This document shows positions 39,608 to 50,002 of a stretch of DNA of 64,000 bases, in pieces (within the stretch, counting starts at the first letter, position 1; every line of letters begins with the position of its first letter). The DNA is from Planctomycetaceae bacterium (GTDB lineage Bacteria > Planctomycetota > Planctomycetia > Pirellulales > Pirellulaceae), in the NCBI GenBank assembly GCA_005798335.1, contig SYJV01000376.1, positions 1-64,000 on the forward strand, read 5' to 3'. The translations under genes and the position numbers were made by a program. The notes below the pieces were generated by a model. It searched no databases, had not been told where the DNA came from, and worked only from the letters and a program-made list of their open reading frames with translations.

Positions 39608-42600
39608 GGGTGCGTAATCGTCTCGTCAAGATTTAAGATCGCTCGGCAGACCACAGTCCACAACTGCTGTTCTGGCAGTTGCCGCGCTCGGGTCTCGGCT
39701 AGAAATTCAGCGAGCATGACACGTTCGTCGTCAGTGGGAAACCGTGTGAGACAACGACGAAAAATATTCTCCAGTCGGCCGGTATCAGAATTGGATTGGG
39801 CGATGACTTGTCGCGCAAGTGCCTCGGCGGCTTCCACGAACATTTGATCGTTCAACAAGGTCAGTGCCTGAAGTGGGCTGTTGGAGACCTCGCGCCGCGC
39901 CAAACAAGACTCACCGCTGGGAGCATCAAACGTGCTGGCCATGGCGAACGGCGATGTGCGCTTCATAAACGTATACAGACTGCGACGAAATCGATCTTCG
40001 CCTTCGCTGACTTTCCAATCGACTTTGCCGTAGGTTCCCTCGACGGTCACCGAAGCGGGTTGAGGTGGGAATACGCCTGGTCCTCCCATTTTCTTCGACA
40101 AGATACCTGCGGCGCGCAGCGCACTATCGCGAATGATTTCCGCATCCAATCGAAATCTGGCCCCTCGCGCCAAAAGAATATTCTCGGGATCGCGAGCGAG
40201 TTGTTCCGGAGTTATCCGCGAAGCTTGGCAGTAGGTCTCGCTGGTAACGATCAAGCGATGCAGATTCTTCATCGACCAACCTTGACGCGCAAACTCGAGA
40301 GCCAACCAATCCAGCAATTCCGGATGCGATGGCGGTTCTCCTTGATAACCGAAATCCTCCAGCGAACGGACAATTCCACGACCGAAGAAAGCCTGCCATT
40401 GTCGATTCACCGCCACTCGCGCCGTCAACGGATTTGTGGTCGAAAACAACCATCGCGCAAATGCTAAACGATTCACCGGCGCGGTGTCTGGCAGGGCAGG
40501 CAGTACACTCGGTACTCCGCCGGTCACAGTTTCACGTGGCTGGAGATACTCACCTCGATGATGGCGAGCGGTTGGGCGTGGATTACTAGCCGGTCGTTCG
40601 CGCATCACTAGAGTTGGCACGCCTGGCGGTGGATTGTGGCGCGCCGCCATCAACGGCTCGACGATCTCTTCCATTTCCGGTGCTGTTTCAAGAAAGCGTT
40701 GACGCAGAGATTCCCGATCCGGCACCGAAAGTGACTCTATCGGTCCGGCCAGCAGTTGTTCGATGTGGGCTGGAAGGCCCGTTGTACAAGCGCGCTGGTC
40801 TGTGGTGACAGAAATGCGGAAATACCCAAGCGGACAGGCGAAGTGTTTTTCGAACAGCATCTTCAGCTCCAGTCCGTCATCGATATCGATCGGCTGAGCA
40901 AAATGAAATACTGCTGCGTGCCGAACGTCCACGCCACCCAATACCTGCCAGCCGGATGACATTTCGCTATCCAGCGCTGCCTGTGCGGTATTCTTCTTGA
41001 GTGGTTTCTTGGCTTTGGATTTAGCTTTGGCTTTGCCGCCACCACCACCGTCGTTGATGCGATCTTCCTCGTCGTCGTTAGTGGCCTGGGCGCGTGCCAG
41101 CGCGATGCGCGCGCCCTGTTGATGGGCCTGCAGTTCGCTTAGAAAAAAGCCACCAATCGGTCCTTCGTAATTGGTCAATCCAGGTCCATGATTCGGCAAA
41201 CTGGGATGCGAAGCCACCTCGATGCGAATGGCGCGGACACCTTTGATGGGTGCTTGGAAACTCAATTCGTAAGTATCGCTCTTGGAGATGTCGCCGCCGC
41301 CCAAGATGAAACCATCGTATTGGACCTCCAGATGCGGCAAGCTGGTTTGTATCTTCGTCGGGCTTAGGACATGCCACAGCGAACAGCGCGCGGCCTCAGT
41401 TCGCAGCCACTCGGCAAACCGGCGTTCGAGCGCTTGTGAACCGCCAGGGAATTGCTCACTTAGTTCCGCCTCCAATTTCGCGATCGTGCGCAAATGCTTT
41501 TCGTGCTCGTACGCAACTTCGGGAGTAGGAATGTAATAAGTTGGTTCATCGGCATTATTCAGCAGCGCCATCAAACGATAAAAATCCGCATGATCAATAG
41601 GATCGTATTTGTGCGTATGGCATTGCGCGCAATTGAGCGTCAGTCCCAACCAAGTCGTTCCGGTGACACCGACGCGGTCCACCATCGCGTAAAATCGATA
41701 CTCCAGTGGGTCGATGCCTCCTTCTTCATTGAGCATCGTATTGCGATGAAATCCGGTCGCCACGAGATCATCGGGCGTCGCACCGGGGAGCATATCGCCA
41801 GCCAACTGCTTGATGCTGAACTGATCGTAGGGAAGGTCATCATTGAGTGCCTTGACGACCCAATCGCGATAAGGCCAAATCGTCCGCGGGCGATCTTTTT
41901 CGAATCCGTTGGTATCGGCATAACGGGCCAAGTCGAGCCAGCGCCTAGCCCAACGTTGACCGTATTGTTGCGATTCCAGTAATGAATCGACCAGTTTTTC
42001 ATAAGCATTCGGGGAGCTATCATGGACAAACGCGTCTGCCTCGGCGGGTGTCGGTGGCAAGCCAATTAAATCCAAGTACACACGTCTGACCAATGTGTAT
42101 GCATCCGCTTGAGGGGACGGTTGCAGTCCTGATTGTGCGAGGCGCTGGCGAACAAAAAAATCGATCGGATGTTGCTTGGCCTGGCTCGCCGCTTGAGTTG
42201 CATTCATCGCAGCCTCGACATTGGGAGGCACATAGGCCCAGTGCTTTTCATACGCTGCGCCTTGGGATATCCACGATTTCAGCGTCGCTTTGGCAGTGTC
42301 GGACAACGTCAGTTTTGCGTGAGGCGGCGGCATCATCTCGTTCTCGTCCTGACTAAAAACTCTGCGTATGACTTCGCTGTCGTCAGGACTGCCCGGTACG
42401 ATCGCTCGCTTGCCCGACTCGCCAACAACCGTGGCCGAGGCTGGCTCGTCCAACCGCAACTTGCCTTCGCGACTTCGTTCGTCCGTGCCGTGGCACTTGA
42501 AACAAAATTGAGCAAGAATTGGCCGAACATCCCGATTGAATTTGAGCTGATCGCTGGGCACATTCGGTTGAGCGATCGAGGTCGAAGTCCCTGCGGCAAT

Positions 42601-42639
42601 CGTGATCGTTAAAATGGCAGCGCCGAGAAATCGAAACAT
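39604..42639 (-). CDS. PSD1 family protein: planctomycete cytochrome C + DUF1549 + DUF1553
   Basis: FNRDVRPILAQFCFKCHGTDERSREGKLRLD (CxxCH), DEIIRRVF/HWAY, WARRWLDLARYADTNGFEKDRPR, RVAVNRQWQAFFGRGIVRSLEDFGYQGEPPSHPELLDWLA. Overlaps DUF1501 by 4 bp. Confidence 0.96.
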   Translation of the reverse strand: MFRFLGAAILTITIAAGTSTSIAQPNVPSDQLKFNRDVRPILAQFCFKCHGTDERSREGKLRLDEPASATVVGESGKRAIVPGSPDDSEVIRRVFSQDENEMMPPPHAKLTLSDTAKATLKSWISQGAAYEKHWAYVPPNVEAAMNATQAASQAKQHPIDFFVRQRLAQSGLQPSPQADAYTLVRRVYLDLIGLPPTPAEADAFVHDSSPNAYEKLVDSLLESQQYGQRWARRWLDLARYADTNGFEKDRPRTIWPYRDWVVKALNDDLPYDQFSIKQLAGDMLPGATPDDLVATGFHRNTMLNEEGGIDPLEYRFYAMVDRVGVTGTTWLGLTLNCAQCHTHKYDPIDHADFYRLMALLNNADEPTYYIPTPEVAYEHEKHLRTIAKLEAELSEQFPGGSQALERRFAEWLRTEAARCSLWHVLSPTKIQTSLPHLEVQYDGFILGGGDISKSDTYELSFQAPIKGVRAIRIEVASHPSLPNHGPGLTNYEGPIGGFFLSELQAHQQGARIALARAQATNDDEEDRINDGGGGGKAKAKSKAKKPLKKNTAQAALDSEMSSGWQVLGGVDVRHAAVFHFAQPIDIDDGLELKMLFEKHFACPLGYFRISVTTDQRACTTGLPAHIEQLLAGPIESLSVPDRESLRQRFLETAPEMEEIVEPLMAARHNPPPGVPTLVMRERPASNPRPTARHHRGEYLQPRETVTGGVPSVLPALPDTAPVNRLAFARWLFSTTNPLTARVAVNRQWQAFFGRGIVRSLEDFGYQGEPPSHPELLDWLALEFARQGWSMKNLHRLIVTSETYCQASRITPEQLARDPENILLARGARFRLDAEIIRDSALRAAGILSKKMGGPGVFPPQPASVTVEGTYGKVDWKVSEGEDRFRRSLYTFMKRTSPFAMASTFDAPSGESCLARREVSNSPLQALTLLNDQMFVEAAEALARQVIAQSNSDTGRLENIFRRCLTRFPTDDERVMLAEFLAETRARQLPEQQLWTVVCRAILNLDETITHP

Positions 42640-42830
42640 GTTTTGCGCCTCACTAGGATCGGTTCAACTGGCCAGATTCGAAACAAGCACATGCAATACC
42701 TGATTCAAATTCCACTCGGTTCGTCAAACGTCAATAAACTCACTATAATACCGAACTCGGAATTCATGTTAGTTTAGTCATTGCGATCATCTGCACACCC
42801 TCAGATGACCAATTTATCAAGGGTAAAAAA

Positions 42831-44243
42831 ATGGATCGTCGCACATTCGTTTCGTCGACCGCTTGCGGAGCGGCAGGATTGGTCACTGGTTCGTTAGTTC
42901 ACAATTCTATTTCGCTGGCAGTGGACGCGGTCGTAGATCGCCATCGAGTAACTCAGTTGCACATTGCACCGTTTCGATTTGATGTCACGCCGCCACTTGG
43001 CCATGGCTGTTGCGGGAATTGGATCAAGCCTATCGAAGGATATGATGATGCGCACGAAGCGATCGGATTCGTGTTGATGGGTGCGGGCAAACCCATCGTT
43101 GTTTGCTCAGTCGACTGGACAGGAATTCTCAATCAAGCTCACGTCCAGTGGCGCGAGGCGATTGCTGATGCGGCGGATACGACCCCTGACCGAGTCGCAG
43201 TGCAGGTCGTTCATCAACATAACGCTCCGCTGGCATGCTTAGAAGCGGCGAAGTTAGTGTCTAGCCAAGGTGATTTGCCGCACGTATTGAACATCGACTA
43301 CTTCCATCGCTGCCTCGACGCGGCGCGGACTGCGGTCAAGCAAGCGATGTTTCAGGGCGAGCGAGTCACGCATATAGGAAGCGGTCAAGCGAAGGTGGTC
43401 GATGTCGCGGCCAATCGACGCATACTCGGTCCTAACGGTAAAGTGCGCGCCAGTCGCAGCAGCAGTTGTACCGATCCTGAATTGCGAGCGTTACCTGACG
43501 GATTGATCGACCCATTCTTGAAGACTATCGCATTTTACGCTGGCGAGCGCAAGTTGGCCGCTTGCCATTATTACGCGTGCCATCCGATGAGCTATTACGG
43601 CGACGGCCGCGCAAGTTCGGATTATTGTGGGCTTGCTCGAAAACGACGGCAGGGTGAGGAAGCTGGCTGCACACACATTTATTTTAGCGGTTGCGGAGGA
43701 AATATTGGCGCCGGGAAATACAACGACGGCTCACCGAAAATGCGTCCGATCTTAGCATCGCGAATTTATGATGCGATCGTCGCGGCGGACAAAGCGATTT
43801 CCCTGCAACCTATATCGAGCGTGAGCTGGTCGACGTGCGATTTTTTGCCGATGGTCGATTCGCGCTGGGATGAGGAGAAATTGCTCGCACAGATCCACGA
43901 CAAAAAGCAAGCTGTGGTCAATCGAAGTCGTCCCGCCTATACCGTGGCCTGGATACGCCGCGTCAACCAGCGTATTCCCGTAGTCTTATCGAGCTTGCAC
44001 ATCAACGACGTGTCAATAATGCACTTGCCCGGCGAGCCGTTTGTTGAATTCCAATTACAGGCTCAGCAGAATCATCCTGCGCGGTTTGTCGCCACCGCAG
44101 GCTATGGCGACGGTGGTCCATGGTACCTTCCCACCGCTGAGGCATATCCACAGCTAGGCTATGAAGTCAGTGTAGCCTGGTCGGCTCCAGCCGCTGACCA
44201 GGAATTGAGAAATGGCATGCAGCAACTGTTATCGATCGGCTGA
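42831..44243 (+). CDS. Neutral/alkaline non-lysosomal ceramidase-like secreted protein
   Basis: TAT-type MDRRTFVSSTACGAAGLVTG; FDVTPPLGHG, VQVVHQHNAP, YFSGCGGNIGAGKYN. Confidence 0.65.
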   Translation: MDRRTFVSSTACGAAGLVTGSLVHNSISLAVDAVVDRHRVTQLHIAPFRFDVTPPLGHGCCGNWIKPIEGYDDAHEAIGFVLMGAGKPIVVCSVDWTGILNQAHVQWREAIADAADTTPDRVAVQVVHQHNAPLACLEAAKLVSSQGDLPHVLNIDYFHRCLDAARTAVKQAMFQGERVTHIGSGQAKVVDVAANRRILGPNGKVRASRSSSCTDPELRALPDGLIDPFLKTIAFYAGERKLAACHYYACHPMSYYGDGRASSDYCGLARKRRQGEEAGCTHIYFSGCGGNIGAGKYNDGSPKMRPILASRIYDAIVAADKAISLQPISSVSWSTCDFLPMVDSRWDEEKLLAQIHDKKQAVVNRSRPAYTVAWIRRVNQRIPVVLSSLHINDVSIMHLPGEPFVEFQLQAQQNHPARFVATAGYGDGGPWYLPTAEAYPQLGYEVSVAWSAPAADQELRNGMQQLLSIG

Positions 44244-44484
44244 CGCGAATCGGAATTTGGATGAGACGACTACTCAACACCGTGTGGTGTCCGAGTTTTT
44301 CTATGGCCCTGCGTCAATGTCCACATGTTGATCAACTTCGACCAGCACAGTAGTGCTCGGCATGAGCGCGATTGGAGTTCACTGCGGATTGCTGAGTTTC
44401 TTTGAGGTGTCGGTTGCCAAGCGCAGGTTGGTGGCAGACAATGTGGCGACTCTGAGCGGCTGGACGAATTGAGAGAATAGATGC

Positions 44485-46020
44485 ATGCTTGCCAAGCTGA
44501 AGACATTGTCGCTTCTTGGAATCGAAGCGCTGCCGGTTGAAGTCGAGGTCGATGTATCTTCGTCGCCGCTCCCCAAGACCATGCTCGTCGGCTTGCCGGA
44601 AGCGGCTGTCAAGGAGAGCACGCATCGAGTCGAGCGCGCGATTGTCAATTGTGGATTCATGCGCCCGGTAGATCGGATCGTCATTAATTTGGCTCCGGCA
44701 GAACTGCCCAAGCAGGCAGCTTCCTTCGATCTGCCGATATCGCTGGGGATACTGGCTGCCAGCGGTCAGTTTCAATCGGACCGGTTGGCCGAGTATGCCG
44801 TAGTCGGTGAATTGGCGCTGGAGGGCCATATGCGTCCAGTCAAGGGCGCGCTCTCGATGGCCATTGCCGCGCGCGATGCCGGCCTCAAGGGAATCATGGT
44901 CCCGTCCGAAAATGCGAACGAAGCCGCAGTGGTCGAGGGAATTGACGTGATCGCGGTGACTACGTTGAGCGAAGCTGTGGGATATTTTACGGGCATGCTC
45001 GATATTGCGCCACATCCATCGCGACTGGACGAACTGTTCGCCGTCTATAGCCGCTACGATCTGGATTATGCCGATGTGCGGGGACAGGAAGTTGCCAAGC
45101 GAGCGCTATCGATTGCGGCCGCAGGTTCGCACAATCTGCTGATGCTCGGACCGCCCGGCTCTGGCAAGACGATGCTGGCCAAGCGACTGCCGACAATCAT
45201 GCCGACCTTGACTGCCGAGGAATCGATCGAAACGACGCGCATTTACAGCGCGCTGGGAAGGTTGCAACCCGGCCAACCGCTATTGGCGATTCGCCCATTT
45301 CGTTCGCCGCATCACACCATTAGCGACGCAGGATTGGTTGGTGGTGGCAGCCCTCCGTCGCCAGGGGAGATCAGCCTAGCGCATCACGGCGTGCTGTTCC
45401 TGGATGAATTGCCAGAGTTCAATCGACGGACTTTGGAAGTCATGCGTCAACCGCTGGAAGACCGAGTCGTAACGATTTCGCGGGCGCTGCGCAGTACCAC
45501 CTTTCCTGCAAATTTCATGTTGGTCGCTGCACTCAATCCATGTCCGTGTGGATTTCGTACCGATCCGCGCAGGAACTGCACTTGCAGCCAGCCACAAATT
45601 GAACGCTACATGGCGCGAATCAGCGGGCCGCTACTGGATCGCATCGATATCCACATTGAAGTGCCGGCGGTGCCCTTCCAAGAGTTGTCGGCCGGAAAAC
45701 CTGGCACCAGTAGTCAAGAGATGCGCGATTCCGTCGAACGTGCACGGCAAATACAGCAAGCACGCTTCACCGGCCATGCGAACCACTACAACGCGCTCAT
45801 GAGCAGTCGGCAGTTGCGCGAGCTCTGTGTGCTGGACACCATTTCGCGCAATACGCTCCGCGACAGCGTCCAAGAACTTGGCTTATCAGCGCGCGCACAC
45901 GACAAGGTTCTACGAGTGGCTCGAACGATCGCCGATCTCGAACCCAGCGAAACGATTCAGCTCCATCATCTGCAAGAAGCCATCAACTACCGCATGCTTG
46001 ACCGCAACTACTTTCATTGA
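44485..46020 (+). CDS. comM: YifB/ComM family Mg-chelatase-like AAA ATPase
   Basis: MLAKLKTLSLLGIEALPVEVEVDVS, GLPEAAVKES, NLLMLGPPGSGKTMLAKRLPTIMP, FRSPHHTISDAGLVGGG, LNPCPCG. Confidence 0.96.
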   Translation: MLAKLKTLSLLGIEALPVEVEVDVSSSPLPKTMLVGLPEAAVKESTHRVERAIVNCGFMRPVDRIVINLAPAELPKQAASFDLPISLGILAASGQFQSDRLAEYAVVGELALEGHMRPVKGALSMAIAARDAGLKGIMVPSENANEAAVVEGIDVIAVTTLSEAVGYFTGMLDIAPHPSRLDELFAVYSRYDLDYADVRGQEVAKRALSIAAAGSHNLLMLGPPGSGKTMLAKRLPTIMPTLTAEESIETTRIYSALGRLQPGQPLLAIRPFRSPHHTISDAGLVGGGSPPSPGEISLAHHGVLFLDELPEFNRRTLEVMRQPLEDRVVTISRALRSTTFPANFMLVAALNPCPCGFRTDPRRNCTCSQPQIERYMARISGPLLDRIDIHIEVPAVPFQELSAGKPGTSSQEMRDSVERARQIQQARFTGHANHYNALMSSRQLRELCVLDTISRNTLRDSVQELGLSARAHDKVLRVARTIADLEPSETIQLHHLQEAINYRMLDRNYFH

Positions 46021-46043
46021 CCAGCATCACAATCACCGGATAG

Positions 46044-47501
46044 CTACGGTTGTGGCGCAGGATTTACGGGAACGGTTGCCGAGGCGGGGCGCACTAGATT
46101 AGTTGGAAAGTGGCCTCGTCCGTTCGCGGCTGCGGAGGCAGTGATTGGGCCGGTGCTGGAATTGCCGCGCGGGACCCATACGGTCTTGGATCCGTCTTTG
46201 CCCGATACGTAAATCGTCCGCTCATTTGTCAGTCGTTTGCCGTTTGCTAGGGTCAGCCAAACGACAACTTCCACGCGTTCGGAAACCGGATCCGGACCGC
46301 TCCATGGTAACGACAGATGAATTCCTTGGCTCGACCCGATCGGCTGTAATTTGCTGCGCAATTCTGCTGCGGAAAAATGCCAATTGCCTATTTGAGCGGC
46401 ATTGCCATCGCGTCGCGGATCGAGGGCTGCGATTGATAGATCGCCAACTTCTGGGATCATGTGTCCACGCGAGTTGCGAGGTTGCAGCACCAAGTACAAT
46501 CCATCGTCGTCGGGTTGATCGTCCAAATTGGCTCCTCGACACAGCGTTCCATGAAAGCCTATTTCCACGATTCGGCGATCCGAAACCGTTTCAGAATGGG
46601 CTGGAGACTGTTTGGCGAGAGTCTTCGGCAGCGACGAAAGTTGGCCGGGAATTTCAATTTGTCCGAGATTGATCTCCAACTGATTCGGCGCACCGTGTTT
46701 CGTGGTTGTGCTGCGCGGAAATTGCTGAGGCTGGCTGGGCGGCATCGGTTCGCCCGGAACGATGGTTGGCGGAACGAGCAAGGCAGGATCGATCTCGACA
46801 TCTCGGCGATTGGAAGCAGATTTAGCTTTCGTCGCTGGGGCCGGCAATTCGCCATCACCTACGGGTGGTTTCACCTCAATTGAATTTGGCGGCATCTCGA
46901 TTTTGGGTAGTTCCAAAGCGGGTGGATTCGGCAGTCTATCGGATGAAGGCAACGTATCCGATGGAGATTGTTTACCCTGAGGAGCGGACGGTGGTTGGCT
47001 ATCCGGCGGAGCGCTGTCGAGAATGGAACTCCGTTTTTCGTTGTCGCTAGGAGCTGATTTTAAATTCTCCTGATCGTTGGCCGGTGCAGCTTGAGTAGGT
47101 GACTTGGAGCTGGAACTAGAATCTTGGCGGGGATGGAATTCTAATGGCGATGGGAATAGGGAACGAGGTTGGGTGGCATTCTCAGTGCCAGAGTTTGCTT
47201 GGCCGGTTTCCTTAAGTCTTACGTTTTCGCGCCGCAGGGTTTCCAGTTGTTTTTTCAAGGCAAGATATTCCCGCTCCATGGCACGAGACTCGTGTTCATA
47301 ATCCCAGACCAAGTCTTCCAGAGAACGGATCTCGGCAGTCATGTTATCTACGTAGACTTCCGTGTGAGCACGATTGCGACAACCCGTTGATGCGCAGAGA
47401 ATCATCGCTGCAACGGCAATGCCGCAACAAAAATGATCGACCTGCCTTGAGGGTCGCTGTTGCAACGCGAATCTCCGGTATAGGATTTTACTAAAGAACA
47501 A
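46044..47501 (-). CDS. Hypothetical lipoprotein/secreted coiled-coil protein, Pro-rich middle
   Basis: Hydrophobic segment ending in CASTGCRNRAH; RSLEDLVWDYEHESRAMEREYLALKKQLETLRRENVRLKE coiled coil; C-terminal beta-rich domain. Confidence 0.65.
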   Translation of the reverse strand: MFFSKILYRRFALQQRPSRQVDHFCCGIAVAAMILCASTGCRNRAHTEVYVDNMTAEIRSLEDLVWDYEHESRAMEREYLALKKQLETLRRENVRLKETGQANSGTENATQPRSLFPSPLEFHPRQDSSSSSKSPTQAAPANDQENLKSAPSDNEKRSSILDSAPPDSQPPSAPQGKQSPSDTLPSSDRLPNPPALELPKIEMPPNSIEVKPPVGDGELPAPATKAKSASNRRDVEIDPALLVPPTIVPGEPMPPSQPQQFPRSTTTKHGAPNQLEINLGQIEIPGQLSSLPKTLAKQSPAHSETVSDRRIVEIGFHGTLCRGANLDDQPDDDGLYLVLQPRNSRGHMIPEVGDLSIAALDPRRDGNAAQIGNWHFSAAELRSKLQPIGSSQGIHLSLPWSGPDPVSERVEVVVWLTLANGKRLTNERTIYVSGKDGSKTVWVPRGNSSTGPITASAAANGRGHFPTNLVRPASATVPVNPAPQP

Positions 47502-47760
47502 CGTAGAAACGATGTGCAGTCATTGCGCAGGCTCGAAATGCCGGTTGCCGCGGACGATCGATCAACCAGAATTGATAGTTTCCCCGCGTCGATCCCGTAA
47601 CATTGAATTAGCTGATCTAGTCGGATTGCGTCAAGTCGATTTGCGCCGCTGCACGGCTTGAGAGCCATACGAACTAGCATTACTTACATGCTAGCAATGC
47701 TACGATTTTGGGATTGATCGAGCGTGAAGGAGTTGACTGAAGCCATATCGAAAGTGGGTT

Positions 47761-48453
47761 ATGTCGAATTTGGAGGTGCTCTACGAAGACAATCATCTGT
47801 TGATTGTGGACAAGCCAGCGGGAATTCCAACCATGGGGGCCGGTCCAGGCGAGGCGAGTATGGTTACGATCGCAGCAAACTGGATTCGCGACCGCTATCA
47901 AAAGCCTGGACGCGTGTTTGTAGGCGTAGTCAGCCGTTTAGATAGCATGGTTTCCGGTGCGCTAGTATTTGCGCGGACCAGCAAAGCTGCGAATCGGCTG
48001 ACTCGTCAGTTTCAAGAGCGTACACCGGAAAAAGTGTATTTGGCTTGTGTCGAGGGGCGATTGTCTTCTGGTCAAACGGGCAAAATGGACGATTATCTGG
48101 CCAAGGACGAAGCTCAGCATCGCATGACCATCGTCGAACAGGCGACTGCCAATAGCCAATTTGCCCAGCTAGAGTTTCGTGTGCTGCGCGCCACTGGACG
48201 ATTGGCCTTGGTGGAAGTGCGATTGTTAACGGGACGCAAGCATCAAATTCGCGTGCAGCTTGCGCATCGTGGGTTCCCAGTGGTTGGCGATCGCAAGTAC
48301 GGAGCTAAGATAGTCTTTTCCAACGGCATTGCGCTGCACTGTCATCGTTTGACCATCGAGCACCCGACACTGAAGGTACCGATCACCGTAGAGTCGGAAT
48401 TGCCCGAATCATGGAAGTCACTCCCAATGGCACTGGAGTTCGATCGAAATTGA
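47761..48453 (+). CDS. RluA family pseudouridine synthase
   Basis: LEVLYEDNHLLIVDKPAGIPTMG, VSRLDSMVSGALVFARTSKAA, LLTGRKHQIRVQLAHRGFPVVGDRKYGA. Confidence 0.93.
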   Translation: MSNLEVLYEDNHLLIVDKPAGIPTMGAGPGEASMVTIAANWIRDRYQKPGRVFVGVVSRLDSMVSGALVFARTSKAANRLTRQFQERTPEKVYLACVEGRLSSGQTGKMDDYLAKDEAQHRMTIVEQATANSQFAQLEFRVLRATGRLALVEVRLLTGRKHQIRVQLAHRGFPVVGDRKYGAKIVFSNGIALHCHRLTIEHPTLKVPITVESELPESWKSLPMALEFDRN

Positions 48454-48500
48454 ATGCCCATTTGAAATTGAACCCGACTTGCTCAAACGCACTAGGTTTG

Positions 48501-49016
48501 ATGTGCGTTGTATCCGGTGGTCAAACGGGTGCTGATCGCGCCGCTTTGGATGTCGCTATTGCGGTAGGTTTACCGCACGGTGGTTGGTGTCCTAAGGGCC
48601 GATTGGCTGAAGACGGAGTCATTCCTGAAAAATACCAGCTTGCCGAGACCAACTCGACCGATTACTCCGTAAGGACAGCGAAAAATGTGATCGACTCCGA
48701 TGGCACGTTGGTGTTGTTCCGACAGCGACTTCAAGGTGGGACCGCGCTCACGAATCGATTGGCCAAGGAACGAGGCAAACCGGTCTTGCGCATCAATCTC
48801 GACCATGACGTAAAAATAGCGAGCATTCAGAATTGGATCATCGAGAATCGGATTCGCATATTGAATGTGGCGGGCCCTCGCGCCAGTTCCGATATTAAGA
48901 TCTATCACCTAACATACAATTTACTGCGCCGAATAATTGAGTCACCTCGATTGCCGTTGGATCTGGATACTAGCTCAGCGGCAAGTGTTGAGCATCAAGA
49001 CGCACCGGTTGGCTAA
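48501..49016 (+). CDS. Circularly permuted LOG-like protein / putative molybdenum carrier
   Basis: MCVVSGGQTGADRAALDVAIAVGLPHGGWCPKGRLAEDGVIPEKY...GTALTNRLAKERGKPVLRINL. Track ORF starts at 48411. Confidence 0.88.
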   Translation: MCVVSGGQTGADRAALDVAIAVGLPHGGWCPKGRLAEDGVIPEKYQLAETNSTDYSVRTAKNVIDSDGTLVLFRQRLQGGTALTNRLAKERGKPVLRINLDHDVKIASIQNWIIENRIRILNVAGPRASSDIKIYHLTYNLLRRIIESPRLPLDLDTSSAASVEHQDAPVG

Positions 49017-49027
49017 CCAGCGGAGAC

Positions 49028-49615
49028 ATGACTATGCCCATCGCTACGATTTCCTCGAAGCAACTGTTCGAACTTCATCAAGCGGGAACGGAAATCGAGT
49101 TGATCGACGTTCGCACGCCCGTCGAATTTCGCGAAGTTCACGTGACCTTGGCCCGCAACGTTCCGCTCGATCGCTTGCACCCGGCGGAGCTTACGGCCGG
49201 GCGCAACAGTTCGAGTCAACCGTTGTACATCATTTGTCGATCGGGCAATCGAAGCAGGCAGGCTTGTGAAATGTTCCACGCCGCTGGAGTCACGAATGTT
49301 TTCAGCGTCGATGGAGGAACGCAGGCGTGGGATCAAGCGGGACTTCCCGTGGTCCGCGGCAAAAAGGCGATCTCGCTGGATCGCCAGGTTCGCATCGCCG
49401 CAGGATCGCTCGTGGTAATCGGCGTAATGCTGGGCGCATCCGTTCACGCCTATTGGTACGGATTATCGGCATTCGTAGGCGCGGGATTGGTATTCGCCGG
49501 CATAACCGATACCTGCGGCATGGGAATGCTACTATCGCGCATGCCCTGGAACCAACTTCACACAGCGGAGACGAACAGTATCACCGTTTGTTCGATCGGC
49601 CAACCGAAGGCGTGA
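49028..49615 (+). CDS. Rhodanese-like domain + DUF2892-type membrane protein
   Basis: IELIDVRTPVEFREVHV, YIICRSGNRSRQACEMF (Cys active site); two C-terminal TM helices. Confidence 0.92.
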   Translation: MTMPIATISSKQLFELHQAGTEIELIDVRTPVEFREVHVTLARNVPLDRLHPAELTAGRNSSSQPLYIICRSGNRSRQACEMFHAAGVTNVFSVDGGTQAWDQAGLPVVRGKKAISLDRQVRIAAGSLVVIGVMLGASVHAYWYGLSAFVGAGLVFAGITDTCGMGMLLSRMPWNQLHTAETNSITVCSIGQPKA

Positions 49616-49637
49616 ATTCTCGGCGCTCGATCGGAGT

Positions 49638-49921
49638 GGGCCGATAAACAGCAATACCGTTCAACGAACGTGGGATAAGCTTCCAGCTTGTCAATATCTT
49701 GTGCAAGCAATGGCGAAACTCCGCTACAGGTTGACAAGCTGGAAGCTTATCCCACGTTCGTTGAACGGTATTGCGATAAACAGTGAACCGAAAGGCGCTA
49801 GCCTCGGGCGCCGAAGGTGCCGTGCATGGGGCGTCGTAAGTCATCATTGGCAAAGGAGTCTGCCTGATGTAACACCGCGGCGCCCGAGGCTAGCGCCTTT
49901 CGGTTCACTGTTTAACGGCCC
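49638..49921. repeat. Outer inverted-repeat element, interrupted by the insertion at 49652-49773
   Basis: Left arm GGGCCGATAAACAG|TGAACCGAAAGGCGCTAGCCTCGGGCGCCG is split by the inner element; right arm CGGCGCCCGAGGCTAGCGCCTTTCGGTTCACTGTTTAACGGCCC ends at 49921. Confidence 0.88.
49652..49773. mobile_element. MITE-like palindromic element, 43-bp perfect terminal arms, 10-bp flanking direct repeat
   Basis: CAATACCGTTCAACGAACGTGGGATAAGCTTCCAGCTTGTCAA (49652-49694) and its exact reverse complement (49731-49773); CGATAAACAG at 49642-49651 and 49774-49783. Confidence 0.85.
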
Positions 49922-50002
49922 AGGCTGAGGTTGACGCCAGATTGTGATGGAATTTGAGAAACCGTAGTTGAAGCGGATTAAATGGTGCTCGGATAATAGA
50001 CA

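Noticed and set aside
40980-41060. Lys/Ala/Gly-rich tract in the PSD1 protein (GGGGKAKAKSKAKKPLKK) as a possible frameshift or insertion
   Set aside because: Reading frame is intact on both sides; low-complexity linkers are common in these proteins.
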